From contig DKCG01000040.1 of assembly GCA_002449145.1 (NCBI GenBank), forward strand, positions 1-36,690: DNA of 36,690 nucleotides, in the 5' to 3' direction. A model generated the notes under the pieces. It searched no databases. It was not told the origin of the DNA and saw nothing but the letters and a program-made list of their open reading frames with translations. A program made the position numbers and the translations under genes. Below, piece after piece: positions 25,120 through 34,800 of the stretch; position 1 is the first letter of the stretch, and the number at the start of each line of letters is the position of its first letter. This stretch comes from Christensenella sp. UBA6880. GTDB lineage: Bacteria > Bacillota > Clostridia > Christensenellales > CAG-917.

Positions 25120-26424
25120 ATGCTTGAGAAGAAAGAAAAAAACGATAAGAACAAACATTATATAACCGCCAAAGAGTCTCGTAATATCGCAAAACAAAAT
25201 CTGCGTACAATAAAAGAACTGAAAAAGAAAAGGGCGGCTTATACTAAAGACGACTACATTACCGAAATGAAGGACTCAAGAAACGTTGTGGAATTCGACG
25301 ATTTGCACACCTACTTCTTCACGGACAACGGCGTTGTGAAGGCTGTGAACGGCGTATCTTTTGACATTCCGCAAGGTTCTACGGTTGGCGTTGTAGGTGA
25401 ATCGGGCTGCGGTAAGTCAGTGACAAGTCTCTCGCTTATGCAACTCGTGCAAGGCCCTATGGGACAAATCGTAGACGGTAGCATTCGTTTCCGTTCCACG
25501 CAAAGAAAAGTGGTCGGAACAGAAGAAATATACGAGCCTGTGCTTGACGAAAAAGGCAACCAAATGTTGGACGAAAACGGCAAGCCGCTGATGAGGCCTT
25601 CTCTTGACAAGCATGGCAAAGTCCGCCACAGAAAAGTCTTTGAAGAAAGCGAAGTTGTTTACGACATAGCCAAAACCCCTATTTCCGAAATGTCGAAAAT
25701 CAGGGGCAGAGAAATTGCAATGATTTTTCAAGAGCCTATGACGTCGCTCAACCCGGTTTTCACGATAGGCAATCAACTTGACGAAGTCACGCTTCTTCAC
25801 GTTGACGGCGCGGACAAGCAAACGGCAAAAGAAAAGAGCATAGAAATGCTCAAACTTGTCGGCATTGCAATGCCCGAACACGTGTACAAGTCTTATCCGC
25901 ACGAATTGTCGGGCGGTATGCGCCAAAGAGTGATGATTGCAATGGCACTTTGCTGCAATCCAAAACTCATCATCGCAGATGAACCGACAACCGCACTTGA
26001 TGTCACCATTCAGGCGCAAATTCTCGACCTTTTACGCGATGTAAAGGACAAGATTAGCGGCTCTATTATGCTCATCACTCACGATTTAGGCGTCATTGCC
26101 GAGATGGTGGATTACGTGGTGGTTATGTATGCGGGACGAGTCGTCGAAAAGGGCACCGTGCAGGAAATATTTAAAAACCCGATGCACCCCTATACGATAG
26201 GTCTTCAAAAGAGCAAGCCAGTTGTCGGAAAGGAAGTGGACAGACTATACAGCATACCCGGAAACGTGCCAAACCCAATCAATATGTTGCAAACGTGTTA
26301 TTTTAAGGACCGTTGCAATATGAAATGCGACGCTTGCAAAGGCGAATATCCGCCAATGATTCAAGTTTCGCCAACGCACTTCGTGGCGTGCTATCGTTGC
26401 AAGGACAAAGGAGAAATCGTATGA
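25120..26424 (+). CDS. oppD: Oligopeptide ABC transporter ATP-binding protein
   Basis: I chose the ATG at 25120 because AAGGAGA (25106-25112) is properly spaced and the stop of oppC lies just before; upstream in-frame starts fall inside oppC. The 434-aa ATPase has Walker A GESGCGKS (93-100), Q-loop Gln204 (MIFQEP), signature LSGGM (263-267), Walker B LIIADE (283-288) and switch His321. The C-terminal peptide-transporter domain keeps Cys393, Cys399, Cys406 and Cys424, the pattern that binds an iron-sulfur cluster in some OppD/DppD proteins. About 60 extra residues (125-185) separate Walker A from the Q-loop, including a repeated DEKGNQMLDENGKPL stretch. There is also a basic N-terminal extension of about 50 residues. 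Confidence 0.93.
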   Translation: MLEKKEKNDKNKHYITAKESRNIAKQNLRTIKELKKKRAAYTKDDYITEMKDSRNVVEFDDLHTYFFTDNGVVKAVNGVSFDIPQGSTVGVVGESGCGKSVTSLSLMQLVQGPMGQIVDGSIRFRSTQRKVVGTEEIYEPVLDEKGNQMLDENGKPLMRPSLDKHGKVRHRKVFEESEVVYDIAKTPISEMSKIRGREIAMIFQEPMTSLNPVFTIGNQLDEVTLLHVDGADKQTAKEKSIEMLKLVGIAMPEHVYKSYPHELSGGMRQRVMIAMALCCNPKLIIADEPTTALDVTIQAQILDLLRDVKDKISGSIMLITHDLGVIAEMVDYVVVMYAGRVVEKGTVQEIFKNPMHPYTIGLQKSKPVVGKEVDRLYSIPGNVPNPINMLQTCYFKDRCNMKCDACKGEYPPMIQVSPTHFVACYRCKDKGEIV

Positions 26425-27674
26425 CGGAAGAAAAAATCGGCGAGCAAAACGATATTGAAATCGAAACGATTGAAATTGCGACGACGGATGTTGACAAAAC
26501 CGAAGAAACTTTAGTCGAGAATATTACGATGGCTGAAAACGAGAAAATGGATTCGGATGGCGATTATCTTCTCGTCGTGAATGATCTGAAAGAGTATTTC
26601 CCGATCTCGAAGAGCCTTATAAAAAGTAACACGGTGTACCTCAAAGCGGTGGACGGCGTTTCTTTGAAACTCAAAGCAGGGCACACGATTGGAATTGTCG
26701 GCGAATCAGGCTGCGGGAAAACGACTCTCGGCAGAACTATTCTTCGCTTGTACGAACCGACTGACGGCGAAATCATCTTTGAAGGAAAGCACATCGAAAA
26801 ACTCAAAGGCAACGCTTTGAGAAAGATGCGACCAAATTTCCAGATGATATTCCAAGATCCGTATTCTTCGCTTTCTCCGCGTATGACGGTCGGCGAAATC
26901 GTCGGCGAAGCCGTTAAAGTGCATCATATAGTTCCGAAAGAACAATATAAGGATTATATCGTCGATATAATGACCAAATGCGGACTTCAACCGCATTATT
27001 TAGACAGATATCCGCACGAATTTTCGGGCGGACAGAGACAGCGTATTTGCATAGCAAAGGCACTTGCGCTCAAACCGCAACTCGTTATTTGCGACGAACC
27101 GGTTTCCGCGCTCGACGTTTCGATACAGGCACAAATAATCAACTTATTCAAGGATTTGCAAGACAGTGACAATCTTGCTTACTTGTTCATTTCCCATGAC
27201 TTATCGGTGGTTGAACACATATCCGACGAAGTTGGCGTAATGTATCTTGGCAACATGGTTGAATATGGCACGAAGCGCGACTTGTTTGACAATCCGCTTC
27301 ACCCGTACACAAAGGCATTGTTCTCGGCAGTGCCTGTGCCCGATCCCGACAGCAAGATTAAGAGAATCGTTCTTCAAGGTGACATTCCGTCACCTGCAAA
27401 TCCGCCGAATGGGTGTAAATTCCACACTCGTTGTTCGGATTGCATGAGCGCATGCAAACTATTCCAACCAAAGTTTACGGATTTGGGCGGCGGACACTAC
27501 GTTGCGTGTCACAAGTATGACAAAAAAGTGCTTGATGAAATGTCGTTCTACGACAATCTTTGCAAACTCGAAGACGAACGAAATGCGGAACTCGACGAAA
27601 TAAAAGCAAAAAAGAAACAAAAGAAAGAGGATATTGCAAACAAAATTAAAGAATTGTTAAAGATTAAAAAGTAG
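26421..27674 (+). CDS. oppF: Oligopeptide ABC transporter ATP-binding protein
   Basis: The ATG at 26421 overlaps the oppD stop (ATGA) and has AAAGGAG upstream, so the two ATPases are translationally coupled. The 417-aa protein has Walker A GESGCGKT (94-101), Q-loop Gln145, signature FSGGQ (201-205), Walker B LVICDE (221-226) and switch His259. The C-terminal Cys332, Cys338, Cys345 and Cys363 follow the peptide-transporter pattern. The first 48 residues are an acidic extension (DIEIETIEIATTDVDKTEET), and the last 50 form a charged helix or coiled coil (LEDERNAELDEIKAKKKQKK). It pairs with OppD to power peptide uptake. Confidence 0.93.
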   Translation: MTEEKIGEQNDIEIETIEIATTDVDKTEETLVENITMAENEKMDSDGDYLLVVNDLKEYFPISKSLIKSNTVYLKAVDGVSLKLKAGHTIGIVGESGCGKTTLGRTILRLYEPTDGEIIFEGKHIEKLKGNALRKMRPNFQMIFQDPYSSLSPRMTVGEIVGEAVKVHHIVPKEQYKDYIVDIMTKCGLQPHYLDRYPHEFSGGQRQRICIAKALALKPQLVICDEPVSALDVSIQAQIINLFKDLQDSDNLAYLFISHDLSVVEHISDEVGVMYLGNMVEYGTKRDLFDNPLHPYTKALFSAVPVPDPDSKIKRIVLQGDIPSPANPPNGCKFHTRCSDCMSACKLFQPKFTDLGGGHYVACHKYDKKVLDEMSFYDNLCKLEDERNAELDEIKAKKKQKKEDIANKIKELLKIKK

Positions 27675-27749
27675 TTTGCAAATATAAAGGGGAATAGAGT
27701 GTCGCTTAGGCGATAGCAAGGCGGAAATGCTTTGCAAGGAGAAAAACAT

Positions 27750-30700
27750 ATGACTACATTGAAAAAAATCGTACCCATATTTGCAATCGTAATGTGTTTA
27801 GTGCTTTGCGTTGCATTAGTAGCGTGTGGCGATAATACCCCCGATCCCTCGACAACTATTCAGTATACGGTTACTTTCGTTTACGGTACGGGTGCGGAAA
27901 ACGCCACCGTTAAGGTTGACTCAAACGCCACCGTAACAAAACCTGATGATCCTGAAAGAGAAGGATACGAATTTGTCGGCTGGAAAGAAGAAGGCGCAAG
28001 TGAAGATTTCGATTTCAATACAAAAATAACAAAGGATACTACGCTTGTTGCGCAGTGGAATGAAGAAGTCGCACAAACGGCGCGAATCAGGTGGACTGAT
28101 GACGAAGCGGTAACGTTTGTATTCACAGGTGCGACGCCAAAAAACGTCGAAATCGGTACAGTCATCGAATTCGGCGTGCGCGTGTCGCCGTATTATGTCG
28201 GCGAATTCAAAGTCTACGCAGGCACGCAAGAGTGCGTTCTCGGCGAAAACGGAAAATATAGTTTTACTGCGGAAAAGTCCGTAACGGTAAGCGTGGATGG
28301 ACTTCGTCGTGACGACGCAAAGATAAAGGGATACGGAACTGAAAAAAGTCCGTACCTCATTTCCAATGCGGCTCAACTTAAAACGTTTACGGACAGCATC
28401 AATGCAGGTGAAGAAACATATGCAGAGTCTTACGTTGCCCTCACAGCGGACATCGATTTCAAAGGCGAGACAATAGAACCTATCGGCGGGCAACAAACCT
28501 ACTTTATGGGTACGTTTGACGGCAGAGGACATGTCGTTTCAAACTTTAATTTCGAAGCGTCGGACGGCGTCGCGGGATTTTTCGGATACATTGCGACCGC
28601 AACCGTCAAGAATCTTACGATAGACGCGAATGTCGAAATCGAAGCACTTGACAAACAACACAACTACATTCTCGGCGGCATCGTCGCATACAACATTGGC
28701 GGCGATATAGTCAACTGCAATTTCAAAGGATCATACACTGTAACCAGTACTCTTCCAAGCGACAACATTGTTTATCTTGGCGGTATCGTCGGTTTTATGC
28801 AAGGTTACGGTACGGAATATATGGCAACAGCGTCTTTCTGTACGGTTCAAGCGGATCTCGTTTCTAACGGACAGTCTTCGCTTTATGCAATCGGCGGCAT
28901 AGCGGCTGCGGCGTACGGCCCTAACAGCGCATCTGTGGCATACGTCAACAACTGCTCTTTTATCGGTAATATCGAAGGCAGAAATAAATACGCAGGCGGC
29001 GTTGTCGGATATTTGCGCACGTCGGCATCCGTTGCAAACTGTTATGTTGATGGAATGATCGAAGCAAAAAGCGGCAGCGATGCGTCTTACGCAGGCGGTC
29101 TCGTCGGCGCAAGCGACAACGAAACCGCAATTTCGTCAAGTGTGGCTATCGGTGTTTTGTCGAGTTCAAAGCAACAAGGTGAAGACGAGCTCAGCGATAT
29201 ATCCGGCTTGATTTTCAGAGACGCCTATAACGAAATCGATACGAAAAAAGCGGTGCTTTTCAAATCGTATTATACGCAAGCCGGTACTATCACCGACGGG
29301 AAAACGTACAGAGCGGAATCGCTTTCGGATCTTTGCGATTTGCTTGGTTGGGTGCCTTCCGATTGGAAAGAAGATAACGGTGCGATTTTGCCCGTATACA
29401 GCGACACTGCAGAAGGTAGTATATCTGCAAAGTTCGTGTTCGGCAGAAATGTGACGAAAGAGGACAACAACGGCAATCCGCTCACGCAAACGGAAGACAC
29501 GGTGACCATAACGGGTGTAATGCCGATTTACTATATCTACGGCGGAAGCGGAATGAACAATTTTGTTGCGGATAAGGAAAGCGCGGACGATACCAAAAAC
29601 ATGGTATCTTATGGCTACTTCTTCGATGCCGAGCATACTCAAAGGATTCCGTCTTCATTCCTTATCACCGCAGATTTGACCGTTTATGTCGGATTTGCGG
29701 ATTACACGGCGGTGAAGGGCGACTATTATGCCGTGCTTCAAACGTTGAAAAACAACGAAATATACAACGCCGAATTACATCTCGTTTTTGACGACAATGG
29801 CAAGATGACGATGTATTACGACGGAATCGTTGCGGATTATATGTATGTCTACAATGGTGAAAAACTGCTTGTCAAGGATGCATATTTTGCGTATCTCGTG
29901 TATACGTCGAGCAATGGTTATTCGCTTCTTGCCGACTATTATGCCGACATCGAAGGCAACGTGCTCAATATCTACGACAATCTGTTCTTTACAAATGAAA
30001 AAGACAACGTTATTGTGGCAAGAAAGCAAAACGCCGCAATGGGCACTTGGTATACAAGCGCCGGCACGACATACACATTCCTTTCCGACCTTACCGGTGA
30101 AAGAACGAATGCAAACGGCACTGAAACGTTCACTTATACATGCAATGAACATATCGTTACGCTGACAATAGGAACGACGAGAGTGATTGCATCTATCAGC
30201 GAAGACGGTTTGACCATGCAATCTACGAGTGCGGGACTTCAACTTGAGAAACGTGATATTTTCGCAGGCAAGTGGGAATCCGACTTCAACAGGATCGAAA
30301 CGATAACTTTCGACGGCAAGGGTAGCGTAGAGTACAAAGGCACGACATATGAATACGTGCTCGACGGCGAAAAAGCATCGTTCGGTTCAATCGTGGCAAC
30401 GTTTGACGAAAACGGACTTCTCGTCGTGAAAGACGGCGGCGTTTCCACCACATACGGAAGGGACGGCTCTTTTATAGGAACCTGGACGGACACGCTTCTC
30501 AACTACACGATTATCCTCAACGGTATCGGCAAAAACGGATACGGAACGGGCAAAGATTCGAGCGGTATCGAGTTTAATTACGTTGCTGAATACGACGAAA
30601 CGGGAACGTTGATGGTCAATATGTACTATCAAACGAGACTTTACGGAATGTTCAATCTTGCGACGAATAACGGCATGGAACTTCTGTATCTTGCAGGTTA

Positions 30701-31856
30701 TTATGCCTCTACCGGTATGCTCGTCGACGATTACAATATGGCTTACTATGACCCGTATTACGGAACGTGGAACGGAACGAATGGCGTGACCTATACGTTC
30801 AACGGTTTTGGTTCGTACGACATCGACTACAACACATCGCAACAAGGCAGATGGTATGTTAAAGGCCTTGTTACAGTCGAAAAAGACGGTTCGACAAGCG
30901 AAGTTGCATATTATTATAATAAGAAGACGGGTGAAGCGACGTTTACGATTGGCAACGTAACCTACACGGCAAAACTCGACGGCAACGGTATCACCGTAAA
31001 TGAGGTGATATTCAAAGCCCCGGATTATGTAAGTCAATATGAATATCACGTAGGTGATGATGTGTTACGCTTCAACGGAAAGAGTCCTGTCGGCTTGGGC
31101 AAAGCGACTTTGACAACTGCTGACGGCGTCGAAACCTACGATTATGCGACTGCTGACGTAGAAAACAAATATGTCGTGACACTCACAAAAGACGGTGCGG
31201 TCGTTTATATTATAAGATTTGTCGACGGAAGTGCAACTATTGAAAAAGACGGTGTAAGAATCGAAGATTTCGGGCTTTATCACAAGATCGTAGGAAAAGA
31301 ATATCTCCTTTCTGGCGATAAAACGTTCAAAATAACAACCAAAATGGACATCAACGGCATAGCGAAAGGAACGTTTGGCGGCATCGACGTAGACGTTTTC
31401 TACGTAGACGAAAACTACGTTTCGATTTATACCGACGGACTGTTCCTATACTATATAGGTTATCTTGACGAAAACAACGTAGTCGTGCTTGATAGCAGCA
31501 AACAGACAGTGAGTGTACTTACTATTGCAGACGAATACGCCGGCACATATACGGCGGCGGACGGTTCAACAATCGTGTTTGACGGAAGAAGCAAAGGTTC
31601 TGACTATGTCTATGCATATGCAACGCTAACGATTTTTGAAAACGTTGACGGTGACATTGAAGAAACGGAATATAGATACGTTTACAAGGTCGAAAACGGC
31701 GAGATTTGCATCTACGATATTGATAGATCCGGCGAATCGGGCGAAGACGAAGTGTTGATTATCAAATACAAGATCAGTTTCACCGAAGTTGCGGGCGCAA
31801 AAGCGTTTACGAATTCCGATGGTACTACGATTTATCTCGTTGAAGCGGGGGAATAA
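27750..31856 (+). CDS. Giant lipoprotein: InlB repeat, GLUG-like beta-helix and tandem G-x-W/Y modules
   Basis: The ATG at 27750 follows AAGGAG and yields a lipoprotein signal (MTTLKKIVPIFAIVMC, lipobox Leu23-Val-Ala-Cys26). The 1368-aa product has one Listeria-Bacteroides (InlB B) repeat at about 38-100 (VTFVYGTG... GYEFVGWKEEG ... TLVAQWNEE). A GLUG-like right-handed beta-helix region at about 193-483 follows (FDGRGHVVSNF, GGIVAYN, GGIVGFM, AGGVVGYL, AGGLVGAS). From about residue 654 to the end there are roughly eight tandem modules with motifs MGTWY, FAGKWES, FIGTWTD, YYGTWNG and YAGTYTA. It lies 75 bp after oppF without a clear terminator and 9 bp before a similar gene. I do not recognise a function; a surface role linked to peptide acquisition is inferred from context. 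Confidence 0.85.
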   Translation: MTTLKKIVPIFAIVMCLVLCVALVACGDNTPDPSTTIQYTVTFVYGTGAENATVKVDSNATVTKPDDPEREGYEFVGWKEEGASEDFDFNTKITKDTTLVAQWNEEVAQTARIRWTDDEAVTFVFTGATPKNVEIGTVIEFGVRVSPYYVGEFKVYAGTQECVLGENGKYSFTAEKSVTVSVDGLRRDDAKIKGYGTEKSPYLISNAAQLKTFTDSINAGEETYAESYVALTADIDFKGETIEPIGGQQTYFMGTFDGRGHVVSNFNFEASDGVAGFFGYIATATVKNLTIDANVEIEALDKQHNYILGGIVAYNIGGDIVNCNFKGSYTVTSTLPSDNIVYLGGIVGFMQGYGTEYMATASFCTVQADLVSNGQSSLYAIGGIAAAAYGPNSASVAYVNNCSFIGNIEGRNKYAGGVVGYLRTSASVANCYVDGMIEAKSGSDASYAGGLVGASDNETAISSSVAIGVLSSSKQQGEDELSDISGLIFRDAYNEIDTKKAVLFKSYYTQAGTITDGKTYRAESLSDLCDLLGWVPSDWKEDNGAILPVYSDTAEGSISAKFVFGRNVTKEDNNGNPLTQTEDTVTITGVMPIYYIYGGSGMNNFVADKESADDTKNMVSYGYFFDAEHTQRIPSSFLITADLTVYVGFADYTAVKGDYYAVLQTLKNNEIYNAELHLVFDDNGKMTMYYDGIVADYMYVYNGEKLLVKDAYFAYLVYTSSNGYSLLADYYADIEGNVLNIYDNLFFTNEKDNVIVARKQNAAMGTWYTSAGTTYTFLSDLTGERTNANGTETFTYTCNEHIVTLTIGTTRVIASISEDGLTMQSTSAGLQLEKRDIFAGKWESDFNRIETITFDGKGSVEYKGTTYEYVLDGEKASFGSIVATFDENGLLVVKDGGVSTTYGRDGSFIGTWTDTLLNYTIILNGIGKNGYGTGKDSSGIEFNYVAEYDETGTLMVNMYYQTRLYGMFNLATNNGMELLYLAGYYASTGMLVDDYNMAYYDPYYGTWNGTNGVTYTFNGFGSYDIDYNTSQQGRWYVKGLVTVEKDGSTSEVAYYYNKKTGEATFTIGNVTYTAKLDGNGITVNEVIFKAPDYVSQYEYHVGDDVLRFNGKSPVGLGKATLTTADGVETYDYATADVENKYVVTLTKDGAVVYIIRFVDGSATIEKDGVRIEDFGLYHKIVGKEYLLSGDKTFKITTKMDINGIAKGTFGGIDVDVFYVDENYVSIYTDGLFLYYIGYLDENNVVVLDSSKQTVSVLTIADEYAGTYTAADGSTIVFDGRSKGSDYVYAYATLTIFENVDGDIEETEYRYVYKVENGEICIYDIDRSGESGEDEVLIIKYKISFTEVAGAKAFTNSDGTTIYLVEAGE

Positions 31857-31865
31857 GGAGCAGAT

Positions 31866-34800
31866 ATGAAAAATAAAAGAATCGTGTTGAGCATTTTGGC
31901 GATTGCACTCGTTGCATGCATTGCGTGTGTTGCAGTCGCTTGCGGAGAAAAAGATAAAAGTACATTCACCGTTTCATTCGGCGGTGATGGCGTGAGTGGC
32001 ATTCCCTCTCAAACGATTGAAGCGGGTGCATGTGCACAAAAGCCGCAAGACCCTAAAAGAGACGGATACGAGTTTAAGGGATGGACAGAAGACGAACAAA
32101 GCACGCTTTTTGACTTCGCAACGCCAATTACGAAAGATATTTCGCTTATTGCGGTTTGGGAAGAAGTTATCCAAAACAAACCCGGTAGCAAGAACAATCC
32201 GTATCTGATTGCGACTGCCGATGACCTTGCAGACTTTGCCGACAAAGTCAATCACCCCGATGAAGAAGACAACGAGAAGTATGCGCAATCTTACTTCAAA
32301 CTCGTTGCGGACATCGATATGGACGGAATTCCCTACGTTTCGGCAGGACAACTCGTCACGCTCAACGAGGGCGAAGAAAACGAAAGGATAATTTACGGAT
32401 TCAGCGGTAACTTTGACGGAAACGGTCACGTTATCAGCAATCTCACAATCAAGAAAAACTTGCGCTCCGGCATTTCATACGTCGGCATGTTCGGATATTG
32501 CAACAGAGCGACCATAACAAATCTTACTCTTAAAAACGTTTGCTATTCCGTCATCAGCGGCGCGGATCAAAGCGGTATCGGCGCATACGTTGGCGGATTG
32601 CTTGCATACGGCAACCTTACGAATATCACCAACGTCAAAGTTGCAGGTGAGCTCGAAATAAGTTTGTGCTCGTCAAACCCTGCGCACATCGGCGGTATTG
32701 CAGGAGGTCTCGACGTTTACGATAAAAACACTGCATACATCGCACACGTACAAAACTGCGTTTCCGAAGTGAAAGTTGTGGCAACAGAATTTGAAGACGG
32801 CGAAGCATCATCGCTCGATTCCGTCGTAAACGGCGGTATCGTTGGCGCAACGTCTTCTACTTCAAACGGCGCGCTTGCGATTCTCAACTGCGTGTCAAAC
32901 GGCGCAGTTGAAGGTGGCGAATGGGTTGGCGGTATCGTCGGTTATGCAAGTTGTTCAAAAATGTCGGTTATCAACTGCATAAACTATGCAAGAGTCAAGG
33001 CGACCAATAAAGAGGTGTCTTATGCGGGCGGTATCATAGGATATTCCAGCAACGACAACACGATTATGGATTGCGTAAACATCGGCGCAGTCACAGGGCA
33101 GAGAGCGACTTCCACCGTTTTTAAGAGTTATGCGGGCGGTATTGCAGGTTATATGATTTCGGACGATTACGACGGATATTACACTCCGGGCACTGCGATT
33201 GTAAACTGCTATTATAAAACGGCGGCTAGGACTACAGATATAAATAACGGTGCAGGCACGAAAGTCGGCACGGAAGTTGCGTTCGACGCAGAATGGTTTA
33301 CCAAAAACGTCAAGTGGGATATGACCGATTGGACGATCGACAAAGACGGTAAGGCATATCCGGGCACTCGTCTTGTAGGCGAAGGCTCTTTCAAGATTAC
33401 TCTCTTAAACGGCTCGACGATTGTCAAGGAAGAAACGAGAGAGTATGACGATGACAAATTTGCAATAGTCGGCGTTCTTGACGTAGCGCAAAACGAAGGC
33501 AGCAACTTATTCTTCGATTGGGAATTTGTTGACGGTGTGAGATATCGTTATTACGTCCCTGTAATCAAAGATATGTCCGTGACGGCACGCTACGGCGATG
33601 CAAGCAACGTCGCGCACGTCTATACAGGCAAGGGCGAATATCACGGCGACGTTGACGGCGGCGTGCTTGTCCTCAAAGACGACGGTTCGTTGATGTGGGT
33701 CAATTCTACTGTTATTCACGGCAAATATACTTTCAACGGCGATGACGTGCTTATGCTCGAATTTTTCAGTACGATCGGCGAAATATCGGGCAGAATAAAC
33801 AGCAACGGCACGATTACGATGACCGTTGAATACGGCATGTCTGCGACAATCGAATACACGTTCACAAAGAGTGATCTGAAAGTGTTCGGCGAATATTTCA
33901 ACGAAGATGGCGACAGCCTGACATTTACAGACGGCAGCGTCACACTCAATAGCAACAAAATCACGGCAACCGCATCCAAGACGGTGAGCGGAACGTACAT
34001 GCTCAACGAAGACGGTTCTATAACGTTCGGTGGCGAAATTGCCGATTACTACACATCGATGAGCGGATCTTATGCAAATGACGCTATCGCGGTTTCGTTC
34101 GTCGCAAAGGACGAAAGCAAAGTGCCGAGTTATACGGATTCTGCATTTACAAGACTTTCTTCGGATTTCCGCGGGAAACCGTTCGTCGGCAGTTTCACGC
34201 TCAGTTATCTCGGATTGAATAACAATAGGCCGACACAAAACAACTACACGCTCATCTTTAACGAAGACGGATCGTTCATTTACAGAACAGCGTATTCGGA
34301 TACCATAGGTGCATATTATAGTTTCAAAAACGACTCGTTTATCAAGATTAACTATGAGGGCAACTATTCGACGTTCTATTACTATCCCGAAGAAAACGTT
34401 TTCTTCGGCAGGTTGAACAGCGGCACGACGGCGTATACCTATTGCGTTCTAACCAAGGTTGACGAAGGCGCACAAACGGTTTACCTCATCGACTTTGATA
34501 CCAAAAGTTTTGTGACGGTAACAAAATCGGGCAAGTTCTATTATGTCAAAGACGGACAGTATGTTGAAAATGCAAATATCGTCGCCCCTAACGGATTTGC
34601 AGACGGCACGCGAGTTACGATTGACGGCAAAGCATACTATGCAAAGAAATATATCACATACAACAACGGCAAAGAACTGCTCGGTCAAGGACTCGAATCC
34701 ATTGGCGGTGAAGAGGGCGCATATCTCTACAACGGGAAGACTTACACGTTGAACGGTATCGGCGGCATCGTGGAAGACAAGAAAGCGCACTACTGGAAGT

